Under the pieces are notes generated by a model. The model was not told where the DNA came from and made no database searches. It worked only from the letters and a program-made list of their open reading frames with translations. A stretch of DNA of 64,000 nt from Ilumatobacteraceae bacterium. GTDB lineage: Bacteria; Actinomycetota; Acidimicrobiia; Acidimicrobiales; Ilumatobacteraceae. Where the stretch lies: NCBI GenBank assembly GCA_018401375.1, contig JAGYKR010000002.1:1-64000 (forward strand), read 5' to 3'. The translations under genes were made by a program, and so were the position numbers. Below are positions 1 through 7,664 of the stretch, piece after piece. Position 1 is the first letter of the stretch. Each line of letters opens with the position of its first letter.

Positions 1-1389
1 GCCGCGCTGGGTGCACTGATTGATCCGACAGTTCCCGAACTGGTGACCGCGGATTCACCGGGTCTCGCAGCGGGCGGGCTCGGCACCGAGTTGTTATCTT
101 GGCGCCGCAGCGCCCACGCACTCTCCCAACAGCTGAACTTCACCACCTTCGCCGAACGGGTGGAGAGCCTGAACACGATGTTGAATGAGCGGTCCTGCCT
201 TGCTGTGTCGATCAATGGTCAACAGGCTCCGGGCCATCTCAGCGACCTCGCAACCATGCCGGCCAGCGTGATCAAAATCGTGATTGCCGGTGTCGCTCTC
301 GAACAACTCGGCGAGGATTTCCGTTACGTCACCACTTTGGAGGGCCGACTCGATCCTGACGGTGTGATTCGGGGCGGGTTGCGCTTCGTTGGGGGCGGGG
401 ATCCGCTGCTGTCAGCGGACTGGTACCCAACATCAGGCCTTGAACGCAACCCCGTGTTCCATCACACCAGCCTCGACGCGATGGTGGATGATCTCCTCGC
501 CCTTGGAGTGGAACGAATCGAAGGCGATGTCGTGGGCATAGCTGACAGATACGACGCTGAGTTCTTCGTGCCCGGGTGGGGCGCCGGGGTGGCCGGGGTA
601 GAGGCCGGTCCTTACGCAGCGTTGATAGTCAACGACTCTCGAGTGCAAGGTGATCCGTTGCGTTCGAGCGATCCGGTGATCGGTGCAGCCAGAGAACTTG
701 TCCGGCTCCTCGCAGAACGCAATGTCCCCGTGCTCGGCAGTGCAGTTGCCGACTACACCGGTTCGGTAGCCGCTGACCCTGAAGCGGTGGAACTCGTCCG
801 GCGTGAATCGGCTCCACTCAACGCAGTGGTGGAGGAGATGTTGACAAACAGCGACAACAACACCGCGGAGTTGATGCTGAAAGAGATCGGGTACCAGGCA
901 TTAGGAGAGGGCAGCAGAGCGGCCGGCCAAGCAACGGTCATGACCCAACTGATGCAATGGGGGATCCCTACTGCATCCACCGTGATCGATGACGGCAGTG
1001 GGCTCAGCCTCAGTAACTCGCTGTCATGTGATGCGGTCCTCGCTGTGCTCAACCGATTCGGTGTGGACAGTGCGCTCAGTAAGGGCCTCGCGGTAGCCGG
1101 CCGCACCGGAACGCTCAGCCAGATCTTCACTGATGGACCGATGCAGGGCCGATTGCTGGCAAAGACTGGAACCTTAAACAATCCTCCTTTTGACCGAGAC
1201 CCACCCGCAGTCAAGGGTCTGGCCGGTTACCTTCCGCTAAAGGGGGGAGGGGCAATCGAGTTCGCTCTGATTCTGAACGGTCCTACCATTTCAGATCAAC
1301 GCGAGTACCGTCCGATTTGGGATCGCCTCATCACCGTGCTCGATGGCTATCCCTTCGTAGTAGGTCTCGAATCTTTGGGACCGCGCTGA
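1..1389 (+). CDS. dacB: D-alanyl-D-alanine carboxypeptidase, PBP4/DacB type (5' end missing)
   Basis: A penicillin-binding serine peptidase of the S13 family that trims or opens peptidoglycan peptides outside the membrane. The three active-site motifs are present: SxxK as Ser-Val-Ile-Lys (about 260-300), SDN near 850 and KTGT near 1160. The reading frame is open from base 1 without a stop, so the gene starts upstream and the GTG at 43 is only the first start inside the window. The signal peptide is therefore not visible. The 3' end runs into a 15-bp periodic repeat. Family assignment is firm; whether it acts mainly as carboxypeptidase or endopeptidase is not decided by sequence. Confidence 0.88.
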   Translation, partial: AALGALIDPTVPELVTADSPGLAAGGLGTELLSWRRSAHALSQQLNFTTFAERVESLNTMLNERSCLAVSINGQQAPGHLSDLATMPASVIKIVIAGVALEQLGEDFRYVTTLEGRLDPDGVIRGGLRFVGGGDPLLSADWYPTSGLERNPVFHHTSLDAMVDDLLALGVERIEGDVVGIADRYDAEFFVPGWGAGVAGVEAGPYAALIVNDSRVQGDPLRSSDPVIGAARELVRLLAERNVPVLGSAVADYTGSVAADPEAVELVRRESAPLNAVVEEMLTNSDNNTAELMLKEIGYQALGEGSRAAGQATVMTQLMQWGIPTASTVIDDGSGLSLSNSLSCDAVLAVLNRFGVDSALSKGLAVAGRTGTLSQIFTDGPMQGRLLAKTGTLNNPPFDRDPPAVKGLAGYLPLKGGGAIEFALILNGPTISDQREYRPIWDRLITVLDGYPFVVGLESLGPR

Positions 1390-1447
1390 TGAAAACCGTG
1401 ACGATGGAATCCGTGCTGAAGAAAACCGTGCTTATGCACACTCGTGT
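1388..1447. repeat. Degenerate 15-bp tandem repeat at the dacB 3' end
   Basis: Three clear units of 15 bp start at 1388, 1403 and 1418 and share the core AACCGTG or ATCCGTG. A weaker fourth unit follows at 1433. The first unit overlaps the last two bases of the dacB stop codon, and the rest is non-coding. The period matches other 15-bp repeats in this window. Confidence 0.6.
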
Positions 1448-1463
1448 GGCTCAATAGGAACAG

Positions 1464-2120
1464 ATGACGGCTTATTTCCCGATGGCGATTTTTCCGCTCG
1501 GAACGGTGCTCCTCCCCGGCGAAGCCCTTCCGCTTCACATCTTTGAGCCTCGTTACCGTCAGATGATCACCGACTTGTTATCCCAAGATGACGAGACTCC
1601 CGAGTTTGCAGTGGTGCTGATCGAACGCGGCAGCGAGACCGGCGGCGGAGATCAGCGCAGCCAGATCGGCACTGCGGCCGAGGTGACTCATCTCGAAGCT
1701 CTCGGTGATGGCCGCTACGCGTTGTTGGCGGTGGGGAGTCACCGGATCAAAGTGGAACGTTGGCTACCCGATGATCCGTACCCCCGGGCCGAGGTCAGTG
1801 TCCTGCCCGATGACCCCCTTGGTGCGGGTTCGGATCCTTCCGACGGCCCGGGAATGCTTGAGTTGTCGGTGGCCGCAACCCATCTGCGGGTCACCCGGGC
1901 GTATCAGATGGCAGTGGAACTAGGCGACGTGGCTGCTGGCCGAGATCTCAACATCTCTGATGATCCAGTGCTCGCGACCTATCAACTCGCGTCACTAGCC
2001 CCACTTGGACCGCTCGATCGCCAACAGATTCTGCATGCATCGAGCCCGATGGCCCGTCTCGACACACTCGATCGGGCCCTCGATGACATCGAAGCAATGC
2101 TGAAGTTCCGCTCATCGTGA
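1464..2120 (+). CDS. Lon N-terminal (substrate-binding) domain protein
   Basis: A stand-alone LON-N domain protein of 218 aa without AAA or protease domains. The N-terminus carries the typical pattern of the family: a Phe-Pro-Leu-Gly stretch, then PLHIFEPRYRQM around residues 26-37. Such proteins are common in bacteria, and their role (possibly peptide or protein binding) is not well established. AGGAA sits 6 nt before the ATG. The gene is followed 12 nt later by a small membrane-protein operon. Confidence 0.85.
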   Translation: MTAYFPMAIFPLGTVLLPGEALPLHIFEPRYRQMITDLLSQDDETPEFAVVLIERGSETGGGDQRSQIGTAAEVTHLEALGDGRYALLAVGSHRIKVERWLPDDPYPRAEVSVLPDDPLGAGSDPSDGPGMLELSVAATHLRVTRAYQMAVELGDVAAGRDLNISDDPVLATYQLASLAPLGPLDRQQILHASSPMARLDTLDRALDDIEAMLKFRSS

Positions 2121-2132
2121 TAGAACGGGCGT

Positions 2133-2492
2133 ATGGCTGATTCCAAGAAGTCCTGGCGCCAGCGCACCTCTGGCCAGTCGGCCTCGGTGAACGACGTCTT
2201 TACGATGGTGACCGATTATGCCAAGCAGGAGACGCTTGGACCGTTGCGCGGTGCAGGAAGATGGCTGGCCTTCGGAACCGTCGGGGCCTTATTGATCGGC
2301 CTAGGTTCAAGTTTCATCCTGCTCGGCCTCTTGCGGCTATTGCAGACCGAATGGACACGCTCCTCCACCGGCTCGTTCTCCTGGCTCGCCTATCTCATTG
2401 TGCTGGTGGTGGGTATCGTGGGGATGGTTCTGGCCGTGTCACGCATCCGTAAATCACGGCTCTATCCGCCGGAGAAGGGACCCACCTCATGA
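2133..2492 (+). CDS. Small two-helix membrane protein, holin-superfamily-III/actinobacterial holin-like
   Basis: 119 aa with a polar N-terminus (about 45 aa) and two strongly hydrophobic segments at about residues 47-70 and 82-104, ending in a basic tail. This layout fits the DUF1469/holin-X group of chromosomal membrane proteins, which are not phage holins in function as far as is known. It overlaps the next gene by 4 nt (ATGA). A TAGAAC hexamer lies 6 nt upstream of the ATG and could be a weak leaderless -10. Confidence 0.6.
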   Translation: MADSKKSWRQRTSGQSASVNDVFTMVTDYAKQETLGPLRGAGRWLAFGTVGALLIGLGSSFILLGLLRLLQTEWTRSSTGSFSWLAYLIVLVVGIVGMVLAVSRIRKSRLYPPEKGPTS

Positions 2493-2713
2493 GCACCGAT
2501 TCGGCATCACGTGCTTCCTCGATCACCCGGGAAGATCTTGAGTCCGGTTTTCGCTCTTTCCAAGGCGAGGTGATGGACCGGGTGGAGGATCGCCGCCAGA
2601 CGTTGATCTCGATCGCCGCCGGTGCCGGGATGTTGCTAATGATCATCGTGTTCGTTCTCGGGCGTCGTAGTGGTCGCAAAAAGACCACCCTCGTGGAAGT
2701 GCGTCGCTACTAA
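2489..2713 (+). CDS. Small single-pass membrane protein
   Basis: 74 aa with a polar N-terminal half and one transmembrane segment at about residues 44-62, followed by a basic tail. Its start overlaps the stop of the preceding membrane-protein gene by 4 nt, so the two are translationally coupled and probably work together at the membrane. No family could be named with confidence; DUF3618-like proteins have a similar layout. Confidence 0.6.
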   Translation: MSTDSASRASSITREDLESGFRSFQGEVMDRVEDRRQTLISIAAGAGMLLMIIVFVLGRRSGRKKTTLVEVRRY

Positions 2714-2715
2714 CC

Positions 2716-2985
2716 GTGATTGCCGGTCTGATCAAGATTGCCCGCATCGCCTCTGTCACATCGGCGTTGCGGAGGCGCTCGATGCGCCAAGGCCTCCTTG
2801 AAGGCCGAAGCGGTTGGCAGACGTTAGCTGTGGTCTTCCTCGGGATCAGTCTGGTGAAAAGATTGTCGGGCCCTCGGGTGGAAGTCTTGTCTTCCCAGAA
2901 GTTGCGCCCCGGCCAATCGATCTCGGTGTCAGCTGTGCCGAGGCGCAACCGTCCGAGGCCCGAGCGCCGGTCCTCCGGGCGATAA
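2716..2985 (+). CDS. Small basic hypothetical protein
   Basis: 89 aa starting at a GTG 2 nt after the previous stop. It has an amphipathic N-terminus, one moderately hydrophobic stretch (about residues 33-47) and a very Arg-rich C-terminus. Tight packing with genes on both sides is the main support for it being real. No function can be assigned. Confidence 0.45.
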   Translation: MIAGLIKIARIASVTSALRRRSMRQGLLEGRSGWQTLAVVFLGISLVKRLSGPRVEVLSSQKLRPGQSISVSAVPRRNRPRPERRSSGR

Positions 2986-2987
2986 CT

Positions 2988-3182
2988 ATGATCATCAAAC
3001 TTCGTAATCCGACACGTGAGGTCACTGTGGATGGCCCGCGGGCCGCAGGCCGGATCCTTGAGGATCTCGGGCTCGCTCGAGAGGCACACCTCGTGATCCG
3101 TAACGGCACGCTCGTTCCCGGTGATGCCGTGCTCGATGATGCTGACACCGTCGAGATCCGCCCGGTCATTTCGGGGGGTTGA
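2988..3182 (+). CDS. ThiS/MoaD/TtuB-like ubiquitin-fold sulfur carrier
   Basis: 64 aa with a beta-grasp pattern and a natural C-terminal Gly-Gly directly before the stop, the form needed for adenylation and thiocarboxylation. The frame is open upstream to 2814, but the ATG at 2988 gives the usual length of the family and follows the preceding stop by 2 nt. It ends overlapping or touching the next gene, a TtuA-like tRNA thiolase. That pairing makes it most likely the TtuB-type sulfur donor for tRNA thiolation, rather than thiamine ThiS or molybdopterin MoaD. In Thermus, TtuB can also be attached to proteins; whether that holds here is unknown. Confidence 0.75.
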   Translation: MIIKLRNPTREVTVDGPRAAGRILEDLGLAREAHLVIRNGTLVPGDAVLDDADTVEIRPVISGG

Positions 3183-3184
3183 CG

Positions 3185-4171
3185 GTGAACTATTCCAAGT
3201 GCCGGGTCTGTAAGGAACCGGCGATCATCGATTTGCCTCGTCATAACGCGAACTTCTGTGGGGAACACTTCATACAGCTCTGCCGGCGGCAGGTGGAAAA
3301 GGCGATTAAGGACCACCGGATGCTCGATCCGAAGGATCGGATCTTGGTGGCGGTCAGCGGTGGTAAAGATTCGCTCGCCGTCTGGGATCTTCTGATTGAG
3401 CTTGGCTATCAGGCCGATGGGCTCTACATCGGTCTTGGGATCGGGGACTACAGCCCCACGAGCGAGGGCTACGCCCAGCGTTTCGCCGATCAGCGCGGTC
3501 TGAAACTGATCACCGTGGATCTGAGACAGGACTTTGGATACGACATCCCCACCGCGTCGCGAGCTACCGGCCGAGTCCCTTGTTCAGCCTGCGGACTCTC
3601 CAAACGCCACCTGTTTGATTCCGTGGCGATGGAGAACGGTTACGAGGTGGTTGTGACCGGGCACAACCTCGATGACGAGGCAGCTGTGCTCTTCGGGAAT
3701 ACCTTGCGCTGGGATATTGACTATTTAGCGCGGCAACTCCCGGTGCTTCCGGCCACACCCGGCTTCCCAAAGAAGGTCAAACCTCTGGTCCGCCTCACTG
3801 AGCGGGAAACGGCGGCCTGGTGTGTGGTGCGTGGGATCGATTATCTGCTCGACGAATGCCCGATGGCACTCGGGAATCGACATCTCGCGCATAAAAACAC
3901 CCTCAATGAGGTGGAACGTCAGTCACCCGGAGCCAAGGCCCTGTTCTATTTGAACTTCGTGGAGAAGATGGCCCCGTTGCTCGCCTCTCATGGGCAAGAA
4001 ATGGTCGACGGACTCGGTACCTGTGACTCTTGCGGGCGTCCGACCACCGGCACCACCTGCGCATTTTGTCGGGTGGTTGCCACCTCGTCGGCGCACGAAC
4101 CGGTTCCCGTGGAGCTGGTTCTGTCCAAAAAGGCCCGTGCGGCCTATCTCTCAGATCGTCAGGAGACCTGA
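3185..4171 (+). CDS. ttuA: TtuA/Ncs6-family tRNA 2-thiouridine synthetase
   Basis: A PP-loop ATPase that activates a uridine C2 carbonyl and inserts sulfur delivered by a ubiquitin-like carrier. It has an N-terminal zinc ribbon (a CxxC with further Cys and His), the SGGKDS PP-loop at about residue 58, and a CxxC pair plus a later Cys in a DECPM context (about residues 133, 136 and 225) that match the iron-sulfur ligands of TtuA. A second CxxC..CxxC zinc finger sits near the C-terminus. A TTG at 3179 is possible, but the GTG at 3185 has a G-rich Shine-Dalgarno at the right distance. The stop shares one base with the ATG of trmI. The likely target is U54 of the T loop. Confidence 0.82.
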   Translation: MNYSKCRVCKEPAIIDLPRHNANFCGEHFIQLCRRQVEKAIKDHRMLDPKDRILVAVSGGKDSLAVWDLLIELGYQADGLYIGLGIGDYSPTSEGYAQRFADQRGLKLITVDLRQDFGYDIPTASRATGRVPCSACGLSKRHLFDSVAMENGYEVVVTGHNLDDEAAVLFGNTLRWDIDYLARQLPVLPATPGFPKKVKPLVRLTERETAAWCVVRGIDYLLDECPMALGNRHLAHKNTLNEVERQSPGAKALFYLNFVEKMAPLLASHGQEMVDGLGTCDSCGRPTTGTTCAFCRVVATSSAHEPVPVELVLSKKARAAYLSDRQET

Positions 4172-5073
4172 TGTCCAGTTCAGCCATAATCGACACCCCC
4201 TCGAACGGCAGATTGGCCTACGGCGACAAGATTTTGCTGCTCGACCAAAAGAAGCGGCGGTACTTACTCACCCTTGAATCAGGTGGCGAGTTCCACAGCC
4301 ACGCCGGGTTCGTATCCCACAGCGATGTGGTGGATCAGCCCGAGGGAGTGACCGTACGGTCCACGCGAGGGGCCGAGTACACGGTGTTGCGACCCACCCT
4401 GGAGGATTTCGTCCTTGAGATGCCGCGTGGAGCACAGGTCATCTATCCCAAAGATCTCGCTCCGATCTGCATGCTCGGCGACATCGGCCCGGGTATGAAG
4501 GTGTTCGAAACTGGAGTCGGTTCGGGCGCTCTGTCGATGACCATGCTGCGTTATGGCGCCGAAATCGTGGGGTATGAGGTGCGTGAGGATTTTGCTAACC
4601 GCGCCCAAAACAATGTGAGGGCCTTCCTCGGTGCAGCGGCTCTGGACCGTTACCAGGTGCACATCGCGGACAGTTATCTCGGCATCGATCCGAGCCACGG
4701 TCCATTTGACCGGGTGGTACTCGATCTTCCCGAACCCTGGCAGGTGATCCCTCACACAGAACCGGTGTTGCGCGCCGGCGGCATCCTCGTGGCCTACACG
4801 CCATCGATCACCCAGGCCGTTCGCACCCGTGAGCAGCTCAAAGGCCGTTGGATCGATGCCCGGACTATTGAGGTGTTGCACCGGGGCTGGCATATCGAAG
4901 GTCAAGCAGTCCGTCCGGATCACCGGATGGTGGCCCACACCGCTTTTTTGACAGTGGCGAGATTTCTCGGCGTTGGGGCCGGACGTCACACCGAAGCCAC
5001 CGATCAAATCCCCAACGAAACAGACCCGGCCGACCCCGCTGTAGCAGGTTCTTCCGGGTCCGAATCAGATTGA
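4171..5073 (+). CDS. trmI: tRNA (adenine-58-N1) methyltransferase TrmI
   Basis: 300 aa SAM-dependent enzyme making m1A58 in the tRNA T loop. It has the N-terminal beta domain typical of TrmI and a SAM site around 4500-4530 (FETGVGSGALS). The acidic residue closing strand 2 lies in GYEVRED, and the catalytic strand is VVLDLPEPW. The frame is open further upstream, but the ATG at 4171 overlaps the ttuA stop (TGATG) and gives the standard N-terminus. In mycobacteria the homologue also lies beside the proteasome ATPase gene. Next to ttuA it forms a T-loop modification unit. Confidence 0.9.
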   Translation: MSSSAIIDTPSNGRLAYGDKILLLDQKKRRYLLTLESGGEFHSHAGFVSHSDVVDQPEGVTVRSTRGAEYTVLRPTLEDFVLEMPRGAQVIYPKDLAPICMLGDIGPGMKVFETGVGSGALSMTMLRYGAEIVGYEVREDFANRAQNNVRAFLGAAALDRYQVHIADSYLGIDPSHGPFDRVVLDLPEPWQVIPHTEPVLRAGGILVAYTPSITQAVRTREQLKGRWIDARTIEVLHRGWHIEGQAVRPDHRMVAHTAFLTVARFLGVGAGRHTEATDQIPNETDPADPAVAGSSGSESD

Positions 5074-5086
5074 TCACTGCGTGTGA

Positions 5087-5118
5087 CTCTCCTGCTGATC
5101 AGTGATCAGGCAGGGGAG
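5087..5118. terminator. Candidate hairpin between convergent trmI and ferredoxin genes
   Basis: CTCCTGC at 5089-5095 pairs with GCAGGGGAG at 5110-5118 with one bulge, extended by TGAT/ATCA inside. It lies between two convergent genes. There is no clear T-tract on either side, so termination is only a suggestion. Confidence 0.35.
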
Positions 5119-5133
5119 GCTTCATCACAGGAT

Positions 5134-5379
5134 TTAGGGCTCGATGTAGATGCACTCGCCGGGGCACTCTTCGGCGCTCTCGATGACGGCATCTAGCTGG
5201 CCGTCGGGGATTTCTGCCATGCCCTCAGCACCTTGAGGATTGCCCTTAGCGGTGGCATAGACCTTGTCGCCCTCACGGACATAGGCCAAGCCGTCATCGA
5301 GCAAGGTGAAGACGTCGGGAGCAATCTCCTCGCAGAGACCGTCGCCGGTGCACAGATCCTGATCGATCCAGACCTTCAT
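5134..5379 (-). CDS. Small single-cluster ferredoxin (3Fe-4S type)
   Basis: 81 aa electron carrier. The first cluster motif is C-x5-C (DLCTGDGLC), with a non-Cys residue where 4Fe-4S ferredoxins have a ligand, and the last is CPGEC near the C-terminus. This pattern fits the 3Fe-4S ferredoxins that serve cytochrome P450 and related oxygenases in actinobacteria. The ATG at 5379 follows an AGGAG site. The longer reading frame upstream lacks ferredoxin character. No P450 partner lies in the window. Confidence 0.85.
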   Translation of the reverse strand: MKVWIDQDLCTGDGLCEEIAPDVFTLLDDGLAYVREGDKVYATAKGNPQGAEGMAEIPDGQLDAVIESAEECPGECIYIEP

Positions 5380-5529
5380 AGTGGGGTTTCTCCTCGTCTC
5401 AATCGTTGTCTTACTCGTTGGGGATCCAGAGATTATGCCAAGGGCACTGCTCTGTTCGGTAATTGACTTTACACGGTTCAGGTCGTGAAAACACCGATTG
5501 TCTGCAGCTAACAGGAAGAACCTCAGGGC

Positions 5530-5535
5530 TACGGT
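5530..5535 (+). promoter_or_regulatory. TACGGT -10 of a leaderless promoter
   Basis: TACGGT lies 6 nt before the ATG at 5542, and there is no Shine-Dalgarno. It is the same geometry as at other genes here and is retained although the gene behind it is broken. Confidence 0.5.
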
Positions 5536-5541
5536 GATGCG

Positions 5542-5860
5542 ATGAGCCCTACCCCTGCAGCCTCCCCGACACTCAGTTTCCTGGGCGCCGCTGGAACTGT
5601 GACGGGATCGAAGTATCTTTTGCGCAGCGCCCAAGGTCATTCGGCACTTGTGGACTGCGGACTGTTCCAAGGCCGTAAGGAACTCCGACTTCGTAACTGG
5701 GACCGTCTCGAGGCAGATCCCTCCGAGATCGACGCTCTCTCCCATCTCCGGTCACCGCGCTTCGTTCGCCGAGCATCTGGCCTCAGGGAAAGAGATCGCT
5801 GAGCGAGCGCTGATCGTGACCCCGGTCCATGGGGAAGTTGGTCGGCTCGACCAGTGATCC
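5542..5860 (+). pseudogene. Truncated metallo-beta-lactamase-fold hydrolase remnant
   Basis: The first 60 or so residues match the N-terminus of MBL-fold exonuclease-type hydrolases (FLGAAGTVTGSKYLL, then LVDCGLFQG and RNWDRL). The frame then breaks just where the HxHxDH metal motif should come and ends at 5802. A second frame runs on to 5857 with a VHGE stretch that could be a remnant of the C-terminal part of such enzymes. A normal gene would be about 1.3 kb, so most of the catalytic core is gone. The short size could also mean a rearranged chimera of two genes. No functional product is expected. Confidence 0.65.
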
Positions 5861-5893
5861 GATCTGCGTCAGCGCCCCCGGGATGATCGCGTG

Positions 5894-5922
5894 TAGGTTC
5901 AAGAAACGATCCGGATCAGGAG
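5894..5922 (+). promoter_or_regulatory. Likely promoter -10 and ribosome site of the proteasome operon
   Basis: TAGGTT at 5894-5899 is a plausible -10, without a recognisable -35. AGGAG at about 5919-5923 sits 9-10 nt before the arc ATG. Unlike many neighbours this gene would have a leader of about 27 nt. Confidence 0.4.
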
Positions 5923-5932
5923 CCGAGACACC

Positions 5933-7621
5933 ATGCCTCAGTCAGATAATCCGCATACCGAGCCCGAGAACGATCTCTCCGCAGTGACGCGCCGACAAGG
6001 TGGTGACACCGAGCGGCTTCGAGCCCTCGAGGATCGACTCCTTGAGACCAAGGGCCAGCTCGCTCAAGCGGTCAGCCACAACGAAAAGCTCAGCTACACC
6101 CTGAGAGAAGCGCGTGAGCACATAGCAACATTGCGCGATGAGGTGGACAAACTCACCCAGCCACCATCGCCCTATGGGGTTGTGGTTGGTCGCAACCCTG
6201 ACGGCACCGTCGATATCACGAGCAGTGGCCGCAAGATGAAGGTGCAGGTCCACCCCGAGATTGACGTGGACCTGTTGGACCTCGGATCAGAAGTGGCTCT
6301 CAACGAGAGCTTCAACGTGATTTCGTTTCGTCGACCTGAGATCACCGGTGAAGTGGTGACCATTAAAGATGTGCTCGAAGACGGCATCCGGGCCATCGTG
6401 ATCGGACGTGGCGATGAGGAACGGATCTGCGAACTCGCTGACCCGGTTCGTGGGATGCGTCTGCGATCCGGTGATCACATGCGTCTGGACTCCCGGACCA
6501 ACCTCCTGCTCGAGCGTCTGCCTCGACCTGAGGTAGAAGACCTGTTACTCGAAGAAGTGCCTGACATCACCTACAGCGACATCGGGGGACTCGACGATCA
6601 GATCGAGCAGATCGCCGATGCGGTGGAGTTGCCCTTTTTGTATCAGGAGCTGTTTGCAGAGCATCGCTTGCCCGCCCCCAAAGGCATTTTGCTCTACGGC
6701 CCTCCCGGCTGTGGCAAGACACTGATCGCCAAAGCAGTGGCCAACAGTTTGGCCCGCAAAGTTGCAGACAAGATCGGAGAAGGGAAGGGCCGTAGTTATT
6801 TCATCAACATCAAAGGTCCCGAACTCCTCAACAAATATGTGGGTGAGACCGAACGTCAGATCCGCTTGATCTTCCAAAGGGCCCGGGAAAAGAGTGAGGA
6901 AGGTTGGCCGGTGATCGTGTTCTTCGACGAGATGGACTCGATGTTCCGAACCCGAGGGACCGGTGTGTCCTCTGACATGGAGTCCACCATCGTTCCTCAG
7001 TTGCTCGCTGAGATCGACGGGGTGGAGGGATTGCGCAATGTGATCGTGATCGGGGCCACCAACCGCGAGGACCTCATCGACCCAGCGATCCTGCGGCCTG
7101 GCCGGCTCGACGTGAAGATCAAGATTGAGCGCCCCAATCATCACGCCGCGACCCAGATCTTCTCCCAGTATCTCACCGAGGACATTCCGATCGCCCCCGG
7201 CGAGACAGTGGAAGCGATGATCCGAGCCACGGTAGAAGAGATGTACGCCGATGTCGTGGCCAATGAATTTCTTGAGGTCACGTATCAAAACGGGGAACGT
7301 GAGATCCTGCACTATAAGGACTTCGCCTCGGGAGCGATGCTCGAGAACATTGTGCGACGCGCCAAGAAGCTGGCAATCAAACGGGTGATCTCCGGCGGCA
7401 CTAAGGGGGTCTGCACTCAGGACCTTTTGGATTCCATCCGCCAAGAATTTAAAGAGCACGAGGACCTTCCCAACACCACCAATCCTGACGACTGGGCCAA
7501 GATTTCGGGCAAGAAGGGGGAGCGGATCGTCTTCATTCGCACCTTGGCCTCGGATCGTCGTCCCGACACGGTCGAAGGCGGTCGGGCCATCGAGCGCGTG
7601 CAGACTGGCCAATACCTGTGA
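5933..7621 (+). CDS. arc: Proteasome-associated AAA ATPase ARC/Mpa
   Basis: 562 aa ring ATPase that recognises pupylated proteins, unfolds them and feeds them to the 20S core. An N-terminal coiled coil (about residues 20-75) provides the Pup-binding helices. It is followed by two OB-type domains (about 80-220) and the AAA domain. Walker A is GPPGCGKT near residue 255, and Walker B is VFFDEMDS near 329, followed by a sensor region. The protein ends in Gly-Gln-Tyr-Leu, the C-terminal tail that docks on the alpha ring. It opens the operon arc-dop-pup-prcB-prcA. Confidence 0.96.
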   Translation: MPQSDNPHTEPENDLSAVTRRQGGDTERLRALEDRLLETKGQLAQAVSHNEKLSYTLREAREHIATLRDEVDKLTQPPSPYGVVVGRNPDGTVDITSSGRKMKVQVHPEIDVDLLDLGSEVALNESFNVISFRRPEITGEVVTIKDVLEDGIRAIVIGRGDEERICELADPVRGMRLRSGDHMRLDSRTNLLLERLPRPEVEDLLLEEVPDITYSDIGGLDDQIEQIADAVELPFLYQELFAEHRLPAPKGILLYGPPGCGKTLIAKAVANSLARKVADKIGEGKGRSYFINIKGPELLNKYVGETERQIRLIFQRAREKSEEGWPVIVFFDEMDSMFRTRGTGVSSDMESTIVPQLLAEIDGVEGLRNVIVIGATNREDLIDPAILRPGRLDVKIKIERPNHHAATQIFSQYLTEDIPIAPGETVEAMIRATVEEMYADVVANEFLEVTYQNGEREILHYKDFASGAMLENIVRRAKKLAIKRVISGGTKGVCTQDLLDSIRQEFKEHEDLPNTTNPDDWAKISGKKGERIVFIRTLASDRRPDTVEGGRAIERVQTGQYL

Positions 7622-7664
7622 TGGCTACGGCTGGGGATGTGCGCAGTGCGGGATCGACTTACTG

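Noticed and set aside
6545-7612. Long open frame of 355 codons on the minus strand opposite arc
   Set aside because: It is fully antisense to a clearly conserved ATPase, lacks any recognisable domain and is explained by codon bias in high-GC DNA. The same holds for the minus-strand frame at 4279-5007.
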